In this document: positions 1 to 8,562 of the stretch, piece by piece
Numbering within the stretch: the first letter of the stretch is position 1
How the letters are laid out: each line of letters starts with the position of its first letter
Assembly: GCA_018376905.1 (NCBI GenBank)
Contig: JAHAAK010000026.1
Coordinates: forward strand, 1-34,281
Source: Collinsella sp.
GTDB lineage: Bacteria; Actinomycetota; Coriobacteriia; Coriobacteriales; Coriobacteriaceae
Reading direction: 5' to 3'
Length of the DNA stretch: 34,281 nucleotides
Made by a program: the position numbers and the translations under genes
Notes under the pieces: model-generated
The model's input: only the letters and a program-made list of their open reading frames with translations
Told to the model about the DNA's origin: nothing
Database searches by the model: none

Positions 1-667
1 GGAGATCATCGCCAAGTGCAACGCGGCCTACAAGCCCGTTATCACCGCTACGCAGATGCTCGACTCCATGCAGCAGAACCCGCGCCCGACGCGCGCCGAG
101 GTTGCCGACGTCGCTAACGCCATCTACGACGGCACCGACGCCGTTATGCTTTCCGGCGAGTCCGCTGCCGGTAAGTACCCGGTCGAGGCCGTCAAGATGC
201 AGGCCAGCATTGCTCTCGAGACCGAGAAGTACCTCCCGGCTCACGCTCCGCTCGAGGTTCCGGCCGATGCTCACGGCACCCGCGTTGTCAACAACGTTGT
301 GGGTATGTCCGCTGTGAACATGGCCACCACCGTTGGCGCCAAGTGCATCACCGTGCCGACGACCACCGGTCGTACCGCTCGCCTGATCTCGCACTTCCGT
401 CCCAACATGCCGATCTGCGCGTTCTCCCGCCACGAGTGGGCCGTCCAGCAGATGATCATGTACTGGGGCGTTATCCCGCACCAGGCCGAGATTACCCAGG
501 GCACCGTCAACGGCACGATCGTCAAGGCGATCGAGACCGCTAAGGAGCTCGGCTACGTCAAGACTGGCGATTTGACCGTCGCTACCGCCGGCGATCCCCG
601 CATGAGCGTCCAGCTCGAGGACAAGGTCTCCTCGACCAACGTCGCTTACGTCGCTCAGGTGCGCTAA
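1..667 (+). CDS. pyk: Pyruvate kinase, C-terminal part (5' end outside window)
   Basis: This is the last 221 residues of pyruvate kinase, which converts phosphoenolpyruvate and ADP to pyruvate and ATP in the last step of glycolysis. The reading frame is open from base 2 and ends in TAA at 665-667. The visible part starts at the end of the catalytic barrel, with the conserved TQMLDSM and PTRAEVADVANAIYDG motifs and DAVMLSGESAAGKYP. The C-terminal regulatory domain follows, including the TTTGRTARLISHFRP segment. Against a usual length of about 470-480 residues, slightly more than half the protein lies upstream of the window. A strong terminator follows 28 bases after the stop, so this is probably the last gene of its transcript. 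Recognition is secure; the isozyme type cannot be judged. Confidence 0.97.
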   Translation, partial: EIIAKCNAAYKPVITATQMLDSMQQNPRPTRAEVADVANAIYDGTDAVMLSGESAAGKYPVEAVKMQASIALETEKYLPAHAPLEVPADAHGTRVVNNVVGMSAVNMATTVGAKCITVPTTTGRTARLISHFRPNMPICAFSRHEWAVQQMIMYWGVIPHQAEITQGTVNGTIVKAIETAKELGYVKTGDLTVATAGDPRMSVQLEDKVSSTNVAYVAQVR

Positions 668-695
668 ATCGCACTTGCAAGCACACTTGCATTGC

Positions 696-733
696 AAAGG
701 GCCCGGAAGGCAAAGCCTTCCGGGCCCTTTTTC
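696..733 (+). terminator. Rho-independent terminator of pyk
   Basis: A perfect 15-bp stem (696-710 with 716-730) has a tiny loop and runs into TTTTT. It lies 28 bases after the pyruvate kinase stop codon. Confidence 0.95.
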
Positions 734-911
734 TGTGCGCCGATGCCTACCGCACGGCATGACACGCACCCATTTCTTTACCAAAAGCGCGAAATCCGCC
801 CTCCGAGGCCCAAAACGAGCGTTCCCAGCATCAGTAGCGTCCGCCCGGTGGCAAACCCACACCTTAACCGACGCTGCTAAATCGTTTTAGCAAGAGTCAG
901 ATCGACCGCGT

Positions 912-1041
912 TTTCGGAAGTGCGGGGAAAAATTGCTTACCTCCAAGCACAAGCCCTTTTATTTCAACAAAACCCCTGATAAAGTTGGCTCAAATACCGC
1001 TTGTGCTTTGCCTGTTTGTCTTTTTCCCCGCACTTCCGAAA
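912..1041. repeat. Large coaxial interrupted palindrome upstream of the nuclease-fold gene
   Basis: A perfect 21-bp inverted repeat (912-932 and 1021-1041) encloses a second perfect 10-bp inverted repeat (945-954 and 999-1008). Both share the same symmetry axis (976.5) and are separated by 12 unpaired bases on each side. No gene lies inside. The structure starts about 180 bases after the pyk terminator and ends 46 bases before the ATG at 1088. The rest of the 420-base gap (668-1087) shows only the pyk terminator and a weak hairpin at 875-892. Function is unknown: a long hairpin in the leader, paired protein-binding sites, or an invertible segment are all possible. Confidence 0.8.
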
Positions 1042-1087
1042 CCGATAGCCTTTCTAGCCCAAACAACGCTCGAACGATCGGATTGCC

Positions 1088-2161
1088 ATGTCATTTCTCG
1101 CTTGCGGACCCACAGCTTTTCAGTACTATCGCATCCCGCCCCAGATACTAGGACTCTATCCGGCAATCCTGCCGCCCGACCATGACCATCGCTTGGTGCA
1201 TTACTCAAAACAACCAGTATTTAAAGACTTGCTCGGCACACCAGTTTGGAGATTCGTGGGCGAAAGAAAACAGCGCGCGAACGGAAAGCTATTTCATAGC
1301 CGTCTGCTAACCCAAGAGCCGCCTCCTGGGTCGTTTAGGCAGACTGAGCATGGATTTGATGTCACGTCGCCCGAGTTTACGCTGCTCAACCTTGCTACGC
1401 AGGTCTCACGCAACCAGTTACTCATGGCTTGCTACGAGATGTGCGGCTCCTTTGCAGTGTTTAAGCCCTGCGAGCGAACGCAACAACAACTCGATGAAGC
1501 CATTTCGCTTAAGCTCATTCCACCCAACTGTGGCTGGGAGCGTGTTGTCGACACCAAGGGCAATGACACCAACCTGTGGAAGCACCCACCGCTCCTCAGC
1601 GCAGCGGATATCGCCGCGTTCGCCAAGCAGGCCGCAGGCCTGCGCGGCGTTAAACAACTGCGCTGGGCAGCCGAGCACATGACGGGGCAGACCGCCTCAC
1701 CCTTCGAAGTACAGACCTCCATGCTTGTCTCGCTCCCCCGCGACGAGGGCGGCATGGGCATCAACATCGCAAACAACGTGCGCATCCCACTCAGCGACGC
1801 CGCACGCTCACTGTATGACAAAACCTGCTGCTACACCGATATCCTCATAGAGAGCAACATCGACAGCATGGGCGTCATTTTGGAATGCCAAGGCCGCTCC
1901 GCCCATGACAGCGAAGCCGCAAGTCTCTCCGATGCCGAGCGCACCACCGCCCTCACAAGCATGGGCTATGACGTTATCCAGATAACCTATGAGCAAATCA
2001 AGGACACGAAGAGCTTTAACAACATCGCCGAGCTCATTCATAAAAAGGCAGGGCTCCCCTACATCCCAAAGACCGATCAGGAACGCACTGCCGCAGAAAC
2101 CCTTCGACGGGAGCTATTGGTCGATTGGGATGAGCTGTTCGCCGTCAAGCCGGCCGGCTAG
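1088..2161 (+). CDS. Hypothetical protein with VSR/DUF559-like (PD-(D/E)XK) nuclease fold
   Basis: This 357-residue protein belongs to a type I recall from Coriobacteriia, where members are usually left hypothetical or linked to AbiEi-like proteins. The N-terminal 200 residues contain a DVTSPEFTLLNLA segment of unknown role. The C-terminal part reads like a very-short-patch-repair/DUF559 nuclease core: a helix glutamate (SPFE, E207), the strand TDILIE (D251), a second strand ILECQG (E266, with Gln268 where the catalytic Lys usually sits), then His273, D282 and R285, and the closing strand GYDVIQITYEQI. The Gln makes activity uncertain. No good ribosome binding site precedes the ATG at 1088, so the start is the weakest part of the call. 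The stop codon shares bases with the convergent gene's stop. A large palindrome lies just upstream. Function (defence, repair or none) is inference. Confidence 0.75.
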   Translation: MSFLACGPTAFQYYRIPPQILGLYPAILPPDHDHRLVHYSKQPVFKDLLGTPVWRFVGERKQRANGKLFHSRLLTQEPPPGSFRQTEHGFDVTSPEFTLLNLATQVSRNQLLMACYEMCGSFAVFKPCERTQQQLDEAISLKLIPPNCGWERVVDTKGNDTNLWKHPPLLSAADIAAFAKQAAGLRGVKQLRWAAEHMTGQTASPFEVQTSMLVSLPRDEGGMGINIANNVRIPLSDAARSLYDKTCCYTDILIESNIDSMGVILECQGRSAHDSEAASLSDAERTTALTSMGYDVIQITYEQIKDTKSFNNIAELIHKKAGLPYIPKTDQERTAAETLRRELLVDWDELFAVKPAG

Positions 2162-3006
2162 CAGCTAGCGATCAGAGGGACTGCGGGAACGTCAGAAGCA
2201 GCAACGCGAGCCGCAAATCCCGCCTCGGTTAGCTCGATGACCTCGGTAAACGTTGCATCGAAAAACTCCTCGGTTAGCAGGCGATACGGCGGATGATCGG
2301 GCTCGCCGGGGTTTTCGCGTACAATCTCGTGCATGACACCGATGGTCTTGAGCACATACTCCTTATGGATGGGATACTGCCCAAAACGCGTCGCAGCGGT
2401 ATACAGGCGATCGGTCGCACGCGGGATGGAAACAATGCCCAGCGTCTTGCCAAACCAGTCAAAGTCGCCTTGCTTTTTAATGCGGAACTCCTCACACGGC
2501 TTGCCGCCATGCGCCTCCAGGTACTGATTCACACGCGTATTCCAAACCGTGTCGGCCACCAGATGCGACCAGACGCCCAGTGTTAAATCGAGCAGCGACT
2601 GCGCCACATCTTCGGACGCAAGCGAGAACTCACAGGCGCCGGGACCGGCAACCGGCTCGGCATCCTTGTAGCGCTGGGGATAGTGCACGCGGTTCAGCCG
2701 CTCGCGTTCCTCGATAATCGAGGTCGCCGCGGCCGGCGCACCGGTGGGCGAACTTTTAAGCAACGGTGCCACATAGGTATCCCAGAACTCATGCTCACGA
2801 GGCTTAGGGATGGGCTCAGGCTTGGCAAAGTGCGTAATGCGGTACGGGATGGGATCGGCGATGCCAGGGACCATATAGCCCACGAAGATATCCGGAACCA
2901 CGCAGCCAAACAAAAAGGCATTGCGGTCGCGCACGCTCTTGGCAAGCGCACCGGTGCGCTCCAGCAAACGCTCCGTCTGAGCGATATGAATGTTCCAGCT
3001 TGGCAT
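2158..3006 (-). CDS. Zinc-dependent phospholipase C family protein
   Basis: The 282-residue product opens with MPSWNIHIAQTERLL and continues with FLFGCVVPDIFVGYM and a later LGVWSHLVADTVWN segment. This spacing of early His, mid Asp and HLVAD-type metal ligands is typical of the zinc-dependent phospholipase C-like family (Zn_dep_PLPC), which includes many uncharacterised predicted hydrolases. I see no signal peptide, so a cytoplasmic location is likely and true phospholipase activity is unproven. I chose the second ATG (3006) over the one at 3018 because GGGGGTGG lies just upstream of it. The gene is convergent with the preceding one, and their stop codons interlock in a shared CTAG. Confidence 0.8.
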   Translation of the reverse strand: MPSWNIHIAQTERLLERTGALAKSVRDRNAFLFGCVVPDIFVGYMVPGIADPIPYRITHFAKPEPIPKPREHEFWDTYVAPLLKSSPTGAPAAATSIIEERERLNRVHYPQRYKDAEPVAGPGACEFSLASEDVAQSLLDLTLGVWSHLVADTVWNTRVNQYLEAHGGKPCEEFRIKKQGDFDWFGKTLGIVSIPRATDRLYTAATRFGQYPIHKEYVLKTIGVMHEIVRENPGEPDHPPYRLLTEEFFDATFTEVIELTEAGFAARVAASDVPAVPLIASC

Positions 3007-3085
3007 AGCCACCCCCATAAAAACCTGGATAACTATACCATCACGGCAAAGCCGCGCGGGCGGCTACGCACGCTCTACGCAGCAA

Positions 3086-3880
3086 CTAGTCCGTAGCACC
3101 GCTTTCGGTTCCATACGACGGCGAAGGCGCCTCGACCACATGGTGATATCGATCGATATAGATTGCACGGGCCCCCAGGCGGCGGACCAAATCTTGGTGA
3201 TGTGTGCTCATCAAGACCGTCTTACCCGCCGCGACGTAGGCCAGCAAGAAGTTGACCACAATGTCGCATGAATCCTCGTCGAGCCCATTGGTAGGCTCGT
3301 CGAGGACCAAGATATCCGGGTTCATCGACACCACCGCAGCCAGCGCAACGCGCTTCTTTTGCCCGCCCGAGAGCTGATAGGGAGAGGCGTCGGCAAGGTC
3401 GGCAACCTGGAACAGCCCCATGGCATCGCGGACGCGGCGCTCGAGCTCGCCCGTCGGCAGCCCCATCTGCGCGGGACCAAAAGCGACCTCCTCGCCCACC
3501 GTGGCGCAAAAGAGCTGCGCGTCGGCATTCTGGAACACAAAGCCAACGCGCTGATGAAAACGCTGAGCGGCCGCGGAATCCTTTAGAAACGCCGCATCGA
3601 TCACATGCCCGTCAAACAGGTATGCCCCTGCGTCCGCGAGTTCAAGGCCGTTAATAAGGCGCATAATCGTCGTCTTACCGCAGCCGTTGGGACCGAGCAG
3701 GGCAACGAGTTCGCCACGATCGACCTGCAGCGACACGCCATCGACAACCGTATGTCCCGCATAGGAGAACACTACGTCGCGCAGCTCGATGAGCGGCGTG
3801 ACCTCGGCGCCGCCCGCACCGTTCGTGCCCGCCGCATTATTCATATCGATCGTCAAAACGTCGCCCTTCCCTATTTGCAT
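3086..3880 (-). CDS. cbiO: ECF-type nickel/cobalt transporter ATP-binding protein (CbiO/NikO)
   Basis: This is the ATPase of an energy-coupling-factor metal importer. From the chosen ATG (264 aa) it shows Walker A GPNGCGKTT at about residues 63-71, the Q-loop VFQNADAQLF at 115-124, the signature LSGGQKKRVALA at 170-181, Walker B ILVLDEPTNGLD at 190-201 and the switch histidine in STHHQD. The motif FQNADAQLF is characteristic of CbiO/EcfA proteins. The longer open frame reaches back into cbiQ and is not credible. The ATG at 3880 lies 22 bases after the cbiQ stop; a TTG at 3856 preceded by GGGAAGGG, or the ATG at 3844, are alternatives. It is the third gene of cbiMN-cbiQ-cbiO. Ni versus Co cannot be told from this subunit. 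Confidence 0.93.
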   Translation of the reverse strand: MQIGKGDVLTIDMNNAAGTNGAGGAEVTPLIELRDVVFSYAGHTVVDGVSLQVDRGELVALLGPNGCGKTTIMRLINGLELADAGAYLFDGHVIDAAFLKDSAAAQRFHQRVGFVFQNADAQLFCATVGEEVAFGPAQMGLPTGELERRVRDAMGLFQVADLADASPYQLSGGQKKRVALAAVVSMNPDILVLDEPTNGLDEDSCDIVVNFLLAYVAAGKTVLMSTHHQDLVRRLGARAIYIDRYHHVVEAPSPSYGTESGATD

Positions 3881-3902
3881 CCCCAGCCGGAACCAGCAGC
3901 GC

Positions 3903-4745
3903 CTACAGCACCGCGCATAACACTGCCAGCAGCGCCACGCCGGCCGCGTAAACCGTATCGCGCCAGCCAAACCCGGCGCGTGCGGGCGCCGGATACGCGC
4001 CGGCAAAGCCGCGGCAAAGCATAGCCTCGTCCATCGCGCGGCTGCATTCCATCGCCTTGATAAAGGTCATGCCCATGATACCCGCGATCGAATCCGTACG
4101 CGAAAATCCCTCAGGCGCACGGCCAACGCTGCGCAGCATGACCGATTCGCACAGATTGTGCGCCGTGCGACCCAGCACCTCGATGTGCTTGAGCGCCATA
4201 TCAAACGTAAAGATGACCTCGTCGGGCAGGTGCAGCATTTTGAGCGCCGCTGACATGCGGCTCCAGGTAAGCGTCCACGAAACACCCAGCACCAGCGACA
4301 CATTAATGAAGGTCTTGAGTGCAATCTTGAGCATGGCGCCCGTGGCAGACGCGCCCAGCAGCAGGGCAGGCAGCGCTAGAACCACCGCGAGCCCCGCGGC
4401 GCCAAGCGCCGGCACAAAGGTTCCCCGCAGCCCGCGTACGGGGCGCACGGCAACGAGCACCAGCGCGATAGCCGCCATCAACATGAGGTACAGAGGGCTC
4501 TGCGTCAGACACACGCACAGGACGCAAACGAACATCCCCACCAGGCGCACCGGAGCCGAAACGCAAGAAAGGGCGCGGTCGACCATCGACCCGCCCTCGT
4601 GCGCACCTCCACCCAGGCGAACCCGCTCAAGCAGGCTCGCCAGGTGCAGGACATTCTTTTGCATCACACGATGCCGAGCCCCCGCGGGCTCGTAACGCTG
4701 CTCGACCGCAAGCCAGCTAGGCAGCTCGGCTCTTGCCATGAGCAC
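3903..4745 (-). CDS. cbiQ: ECF-type nickel/cobalt transporter transmembrane T component (CbiQ/NikQ)
   Basis: This 280-residue membrane protein couples the ATPase to the substrate-binding CbiM subunit. Hydrophobic segments lie around residues 60-125 and 135-160, with another near the C-terminus. The cytoplasmic coupling helices carry the family's arginine-containing signatures, seen here as VMLRSVGR and AMLCRGF (AxxxRGF type). The first codon is GTG (4745), five bases after AAGGA; the ATG two codons later (4739) is equally possible. The gene overlaps the end of cbiMN by 29 bases (23 with the later start), which suggests translational coupling. The last gene of the set, cbiO, follows closely. 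Confidence 0.88.
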   Translation of the reverse strand: MLMARAELPSWLAVEQRYEPAGARHRVMQKNVLHLASLLERVRLGGGAHEGGSMVDRALSCVSAPVRLVGMFVCVLCVCLTQSPLYLMLMAAIALVLVAVRPVRGLRGTFVPALGAAGLAVVLALPALLLGASATGAMLKIALKTFINVSLVLGVSWTLTWSRMSAALKMLHLPDEVIFTFDMALKHIEVLGRTAHNLCESVMLRSVGRAPEGFSRTDSIAGIMGMTFIKAMECSRAMDEAMLCRGFAGAYPAPARAGFGWRDTVYAAGVALLAVLCAVL

Positions 4746-5802
4746 CGCTTTCCTTGACCGTCAGCGAGACCAGGCGGAATACGATGGTGAGCACCGCCAC
4801 GCCAATCACACCCGAAAGAATATACATCGCAGCCTGGCCGGCAAAGCCAAGACCCTGCTCCTCGGAATAGGCCTGCAGATAATCGCCCGTGGGCAGCGCA
4901 TCGGCAAAGGTCGGGGTATCGAGGCCGGCTGAAGCCTGCAGGCTGTCGTCGCCAGCCTCCTGAACGGCGGTCGCGGCGCCCTCAGCGTCCCACTCGCCCC
5001 AGGCGTCACCGGTGGCAAGCAAGCCCAGCGGCGTTGCAGCCACGAGCACAGCGACCAGGATGAGCGTAGGAACCAGCGAGGCCTTCTTGGCAGCAGCGCC
5101 CTCGGCAGCAAGCTGGCCATCGACGGCCTCGGGACCGACGATAACGCCCGGCGCCGTCTTCTTAATGAAACCGTAGATGGCGGCCGTCGCCACGCCCTCA
5201 ACCACGCCGGCGACCAGCATATGCGGGATCAACATGGCAGGAATAGCCACGGACAGCGGGAAGGGGCAGTACAGCGGAGCGCCCGAAGCATTCATGAAGA
5301 GCATCGGCTGAATACCAAACTCGATTGCCGCGCACAGGGCCGCCAGGCACAGGCCGACCCAGCCGCTCACGATGGCAGAAACCGAGGTGCCCCAGCTCTT
5401 GTCGTGCAGACGGCTGTTGAGCGCACGGAACACGATGGCCGCGGCAAACGGCAGCACGAAGGCCATGTTAAAGCAGTTGGCGCCAAAGGACAGGATGCCG
5501 CCGTCGCCAAATAGCAGCGCCTGCAGCGCCAGCGCGACCGAGACAGCGATAGCCGCGGCCTCGGGGCCCAGCAGCAGCGCGATGAGCGCGCCGCCGACGG
5601 CGTGACCTGTGGTGCCGCCGGGCAGCGGCACGTTGAACATCATGAGCAAGAAGGAGAATGCGGCGCAGATGCCCAGGAACGCCATATGCTCGCGATCGAG
5701 CGTGGCACGCACCTTCTTGATGCAGTGAACCCAAACGGGCACCATCGCCACCGCCATGACGGCATCGGTCTGCGGGGACAGATAGTTATCTGGAATGTGC
5801 AT
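4717..5802 (-). CDS. cbiM: CbiM-CbiN(PDGLE) fusion, substrate-specific subunit of nickel/cobalt ECF importer
   Basis: This 361-residue membrane protein begins MHIPDNYLSP, the extreme N-terminus through which CbiM/NikM proteins bind the metal ion (amino group and His2), so the start is certain. The CbiM part (about 1-225) contains PLPGGTTGHAVGGAL, with the second metal-binding histidine, and FGANCFNMAFVLPF. After a linker, residues about 240-350 form a PDGLE/CbiN-like domain with two membrane segments around TPLGLLATGDAWGEW and a closing AMYILSGVIGVAVL. Fusion of the M and N components is known in this family. A candidate NikR operator and a TTGACA -35 box lie about 60 bases upstream, so nickel is the more likely substrate, though this is inference. 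No cobalamin riboswitch is visible. Confidence 0.93.
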   Translation of the reverse strand: MHIPDNYLSPQTDAVMAVAMVPVWVHCIKKVRATLDREHMAFLGICAAFSFLLMMFNVPLPGGTTGHAVGGALIALLLGPEAAAIAVSVALALQALLFGDGGILSFGANCFNMAFVLPFAAAIVFRALNSRLHDKSWGTSVSAIVSGWVGLCLAALCAAIEFGIQPMLFMNASGAPLYCPFPLSVAIPAMLIPHMLVAGVVEGVATAAIYGFIKKTAPGVIVGPEAVDGQLAAEGAAAKKASLVPTLILVAVLVAATPLGLLATGDAWGEWDAEGAATAVQEAGDDSLQASAGLDTPTFADALPTGDYLQAYSEEQGLGFAGQAAMYILSGVIGVAVLTIVFRLVSLTVKESGAHGKSRAA

Positions 5803-5859
5803 GTACGCCTCCCGGTTGTCGGCGCACAGAATTGCAACGCCGCTTAAATCACCTTGACA

Positions 5860-5887
5860 GTGTTACGTATTGTCAAATTCGTAACAC
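5860..5887 (-). promoter_or_regulatory. Candidate NikR operator overlapping the cbiM promoter
   Basis: A perfect palindrome GTGTTAC-N14-GTAACAC lies 57 bases upstream of cbiM. The same arrangement (N13 or N14) was predicted as the NikR operator of delta-proteobacterial nickel transporter genes by comparative genomics. On the minus strand a TTGACA -35 box (5871-5876) sits inside the spacer, so a bound repressor would block the promoter. The -10 is poor (GGTGAT at 17-bp spacing). Confidence 0.65.
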
Positions 5888-5901
5888 GACGCGGGCTATC
5901 A

Positions 5902-5940
5902 TAGCAAAACGGCGCACTGCCGACAAAGCAGCACGCCGTT
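5902..5940 (-). terminator. Probable terminator after pheT
   Basis: On the minus strand an AACGGCG...CGCCGTT stem (5908-5914 with 5934-5940) continues after a 2-nt mismatch into CTGC/GCAG. It is followed by TTTTGC. It separates pheT from the cbi operon transcribed in the same direction. Confidence 0.6.
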
Positions 5941-6048
5941 ATGTAATGCGCGTGTCATATATACAGGCTCAACGGTGCCTCATACCGAGCATAGCGGTCA
6001 CGTAGGACTCGGCGGCAGCCACCGCCGACCCATATCCCAGTGCAGGAC

Positions 6049-8502
6049 CTATCCGCGGACCTCGCCGTTTACGCCCTTGCACACCTTGGTGACGATCTTC
6101 TGGTGTGCTTTTTCGACCTCTTCGCTGGTGAGTGTGTGGTCGTCGGAGCGATACGTAAGCGCAAAGGCCATGGACTTCTTGCCCACGCCCACGCGGACCG
6201 GGTCGCGGTAGACGTCGAACAGGCGCACGCCCTCGAGCAGCTTGCCACCGGCGCTGGTAATGCGGCGCTCAAGATCCTCGCAGGTCACGGAGTTATCGAC
6301 CACGATAGCCAGGTCGTGCTCAACAGCCGGATACTGCGAGAACTCGCGGTAGTTCTCCTGGTTGCGAGCGCCCTTGATCAGCTTGTCCAGATCGAGCTCA
6401 AAGGCAACGACGACCTCATCGATGCCCATCGCCTCGCGCGCCTCGGGGTGAATCTCGCCGACCCAGCCCAGCACGGTGCCGCCGGACAGGACCTCGGCGG
6501 CGCGACCCGGCTGCAGGAAGGCATAGCCCTCGCCCTCGACGGGACGGAAGCGAACCTTCTCGATGCGCAGCTGGGCGAGCAGCTCCTCGACGATGCCCTT
6601 GCCAAAGAAGAAACGCAGCTTACGGTACTTCATGCTCCAAGACTGCTCGCTCCACTGGCCCGAGAGCACACCCGCCACGGACTTGGTCTCCTTGGGTAGG
6701 CTGGCGTTCTCGCGGCCGTGGAACAGGCTGCCGACCTCGTACAGGTGCACGTTGGGCGTGCCGTGGGCCTCGTTATAGGCCACAGACTGCAGCAGGCCCG
6801 GCAGCAGCGAGCGGCGCATCTCGGTCTGCTCGGCCACCAGCGGGTTCATGAGCACCACGGGGCAGCCGCGGCCCTCGGTGGACATGCCGATCTTCTCCAG
6901 GTCGCCCGGGGCGGCAAAGCCAAAGGTCGTGGTCTCGTTGAGGCCACAGGCGCGCAGGATCTCGCCGACCTTGCGGGTAAGCTTCTGCTCGCGCGTCAGA
7001 CCGCCGATGTGGTTCTTGGCAGCCGGGATGGTCGCCGTGACGCGACCCATGCCCCACAGGCGCAGGACCTCCTCGATCAGGTCAATCTCGCGCGGCAGGT
7101 CGGGACGGAAGCTCGGCGGGGTGACCATAAAGTCCTCGCCGTCGCGCTCGACGGTGCAGCCCAGGCGGGTGAGCGAGCGCTCGATAAAGTCGGGCTCGAT
7201 GTCGGCGCCGCAGATGGCGTGCACGCGGGCCAAGCGCAGCTTGATGCTGTCGATGGTCTTGGGCGCGGGGAACACGTCCACATAGCCGGGGGCGACCTCG
7301 CCGCCGGCGATCTGCTCGATGAGCGCGCAGGTAACGTTGGCGACATCCACGCAGCCGGTCTCGTCGACCTGGCGCTCAAAGCGAATGGAGGCGTCGGAGA
7401 TCAGCGACAGGTCGCGGCTGGTGTGCGAGGTGCGACCGGCGTTGAAGCAGGCGCTCTCGACCATCACGTCGACGGTGTCGTCCTCGATCTCGGAATCCAT
7501 GCCGCCCATAACGCCGGCCAACGCCACGGGACGCTCGCCGTCGGTGATGAGGCCCATACCGGCGTCGAGCACGCGCTCCTCGCCGTCGAGCGTCGTGAAC
7601 TTCTCGTCCTGCTGGGCGGCGCGAACCACCACACGACGGTGGCCATCGCGCTCGGCAAAGGTGTCCAGGTCAAAGGCGTGCAGCGGCTGACCGGTGAGCA
7701 TCATCACATAGTTGGTGATGTCGACGATGTTGTTGTGCGGGCGCACGCCCAAGGCGTTAAGGCGCTTGACCATCCAGTCGGGCGACGGGCCGACCTTGAC
7801 GTTGCGCACGATGCGGGCAACGTAGCGGTCGCACAGGCCCTCGTCGGCAATCTCGACCGAAAGCTCGTCGTCGGTCGCGCGGCCGGTCTCGGCCTTGATG
7901 GCGGGCAGCTCAACGTGGAAATCGCGGTCGAAGATGGCGCCGGTCTCGCGGGCCATGCCGATCATGGACAGGCAATCGGGACGGTTGGGCGTGATCTCGC
8001 AGTCGAGCACGGTGTCGCTCGAGCCCACGTACTCGGCAAACGGCATGCCGCAGGGCGTATCCTCGGGCAGGATCATGATGCCGGAGTGGTCGCCGCCCAA
8101 GCCGAGCTCGCGCGCGGAGCAGTTCATGCCCATGGACACGACGCCGCGAAGCTTGCTCTTCTTGATCTTGACGTCGCCGGGCAGGACAGCGCCGATCATG
8201 GCCGTGACGATGTGGTCGCCGGCCTCGAAGTTCTGCGCGCCGCAGACGATCTGCAGCGGAGCGGGATTGCCGTCGGCGTCGAGATTCTTGTCGCCCACAT
8301 CGACCGAGCACACATACATGTGGTCGCTATCGGGGTGCGGGATCTTGGTGAGCACCTTGGCGGTCACCACGTGGTCGAAGGACTCGCCCACGGTGTCGAT
8401 CGCCTCGACCTCGGTGCCGGTACGGATATATTCGTCCGAAAGGGTCTTGGGATCCTCCGGAATATCGATCATGGTCTTGAGCCAGTCGTAAGAAACGCGC
8501 AT
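6049..8502 (-). CDS. pheT: Phenylalanine--tRNA ligase beta subunit
   Basis: The 817-residue protein is full length for bacterial PheT, which with PheS forms the alpha2-beta2 enzyme that charges tRNA-Phe. It begins MRVSYDWLKTMIDIP. The EMAP/OB-type tRNA-binding domain covers about residues 40-160. The B3/B4 editing domain follows (about 210-390, with RPHNNIVDITNYVM), then B5 (about 400-490, with IDLIEEVLRLWG). The catalytic-like core comes next, and the C-terminal anticodon-binding FDX-ACB domain is about 720-817 (SQYPAVEHDLAIVVD; TYRSDDHTLTSEEV). An AGGAGA ribosome site lies five bases before the ATG. It is the second gene of the pheST operon, 162 bases after pheS, an unusually wide gap filled by a hairpin element. 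Expression should follow the T-box ahead of pheS. Confidence 0.98.
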   Translation of the reverse strand: MRVSYDWLKTMIDIPEDPKTLSDEYIRTGTEVEAIDTVGESFDHVVTAKVLTKIPHPDSDHMYVCSVDVGDKNLDADGNPAPLQIVCGAQNFEAGDHIVTAMIGAVLPGDVKIKKSKLRGVVSMGMNCSARELGLGGDHSGIMILPEDTPCGMPFAEYVGSSDTVLDCEITPNRPDCLSMIGMARETGAIFDRDFHVELPAIKAETGRATDDELSVEIADEGLCDRYVARIVRNVKVGPSPDWMVKRLNALGVRPHNNIVDITNYVMMLTGQPLHAFDLDTFAERDGHRRVVVRAAQQDEKFTTLDGEERVLDAGMGLITDGERPVALAGVMGGMDSEIEDDTVDVMVESACFNAGRTSHTSRDLSLISDASIRFERQVDETGCVDVANVTCALIEQIAGGEVAPGYVDVFPAPKTIDSIKLRLARVHAICGADIEPDFIERSLTRLGCTVERDGEDFMVTPPSFRPDLPREIDLIEEVLRLWGMGRVTATIPAAKNHIGGLTREQKLTRKVGEILRACGLNETTTFGFAAPGDLEKIGMSTEGRGCPVVLMNPLVAEQTEMRRSLLPGLLQSVAYNEAHGTPNVHLYEVGSLFHGRENASLPKETKSVAGVLSGQWSEQSWSMKYRKLRFFFGKGIVEELLAQLRIEKVRFRPVEGEGYAFLQPGRAAEVLSGGTVLGWVGEIHPEAREAMGIDEVVVAFELDLDKLIKGARNQENYREFSQYPAVEHDLAIVVDNSVTCEDLERRITSAGGKLLEGVRLFDVYRDPVRVGVGKKSMAFALTYRSDDHTLTSEEVEKAHQKIVTKVCKGVNGEVRG

Positions 8503-8562
8503 GTAGCTCTCCTAGTTCTTAATCTCCGCATAGGGAGGAAATATCAAATGAAGACGTTCGCC

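Noticed and set aside
5803..6048. Cobalamin riboswitch upstream of cbiM
   Set aside because: No B12-box-like sequence is visible in the gap; the palindrome there fits a protein operator instead.
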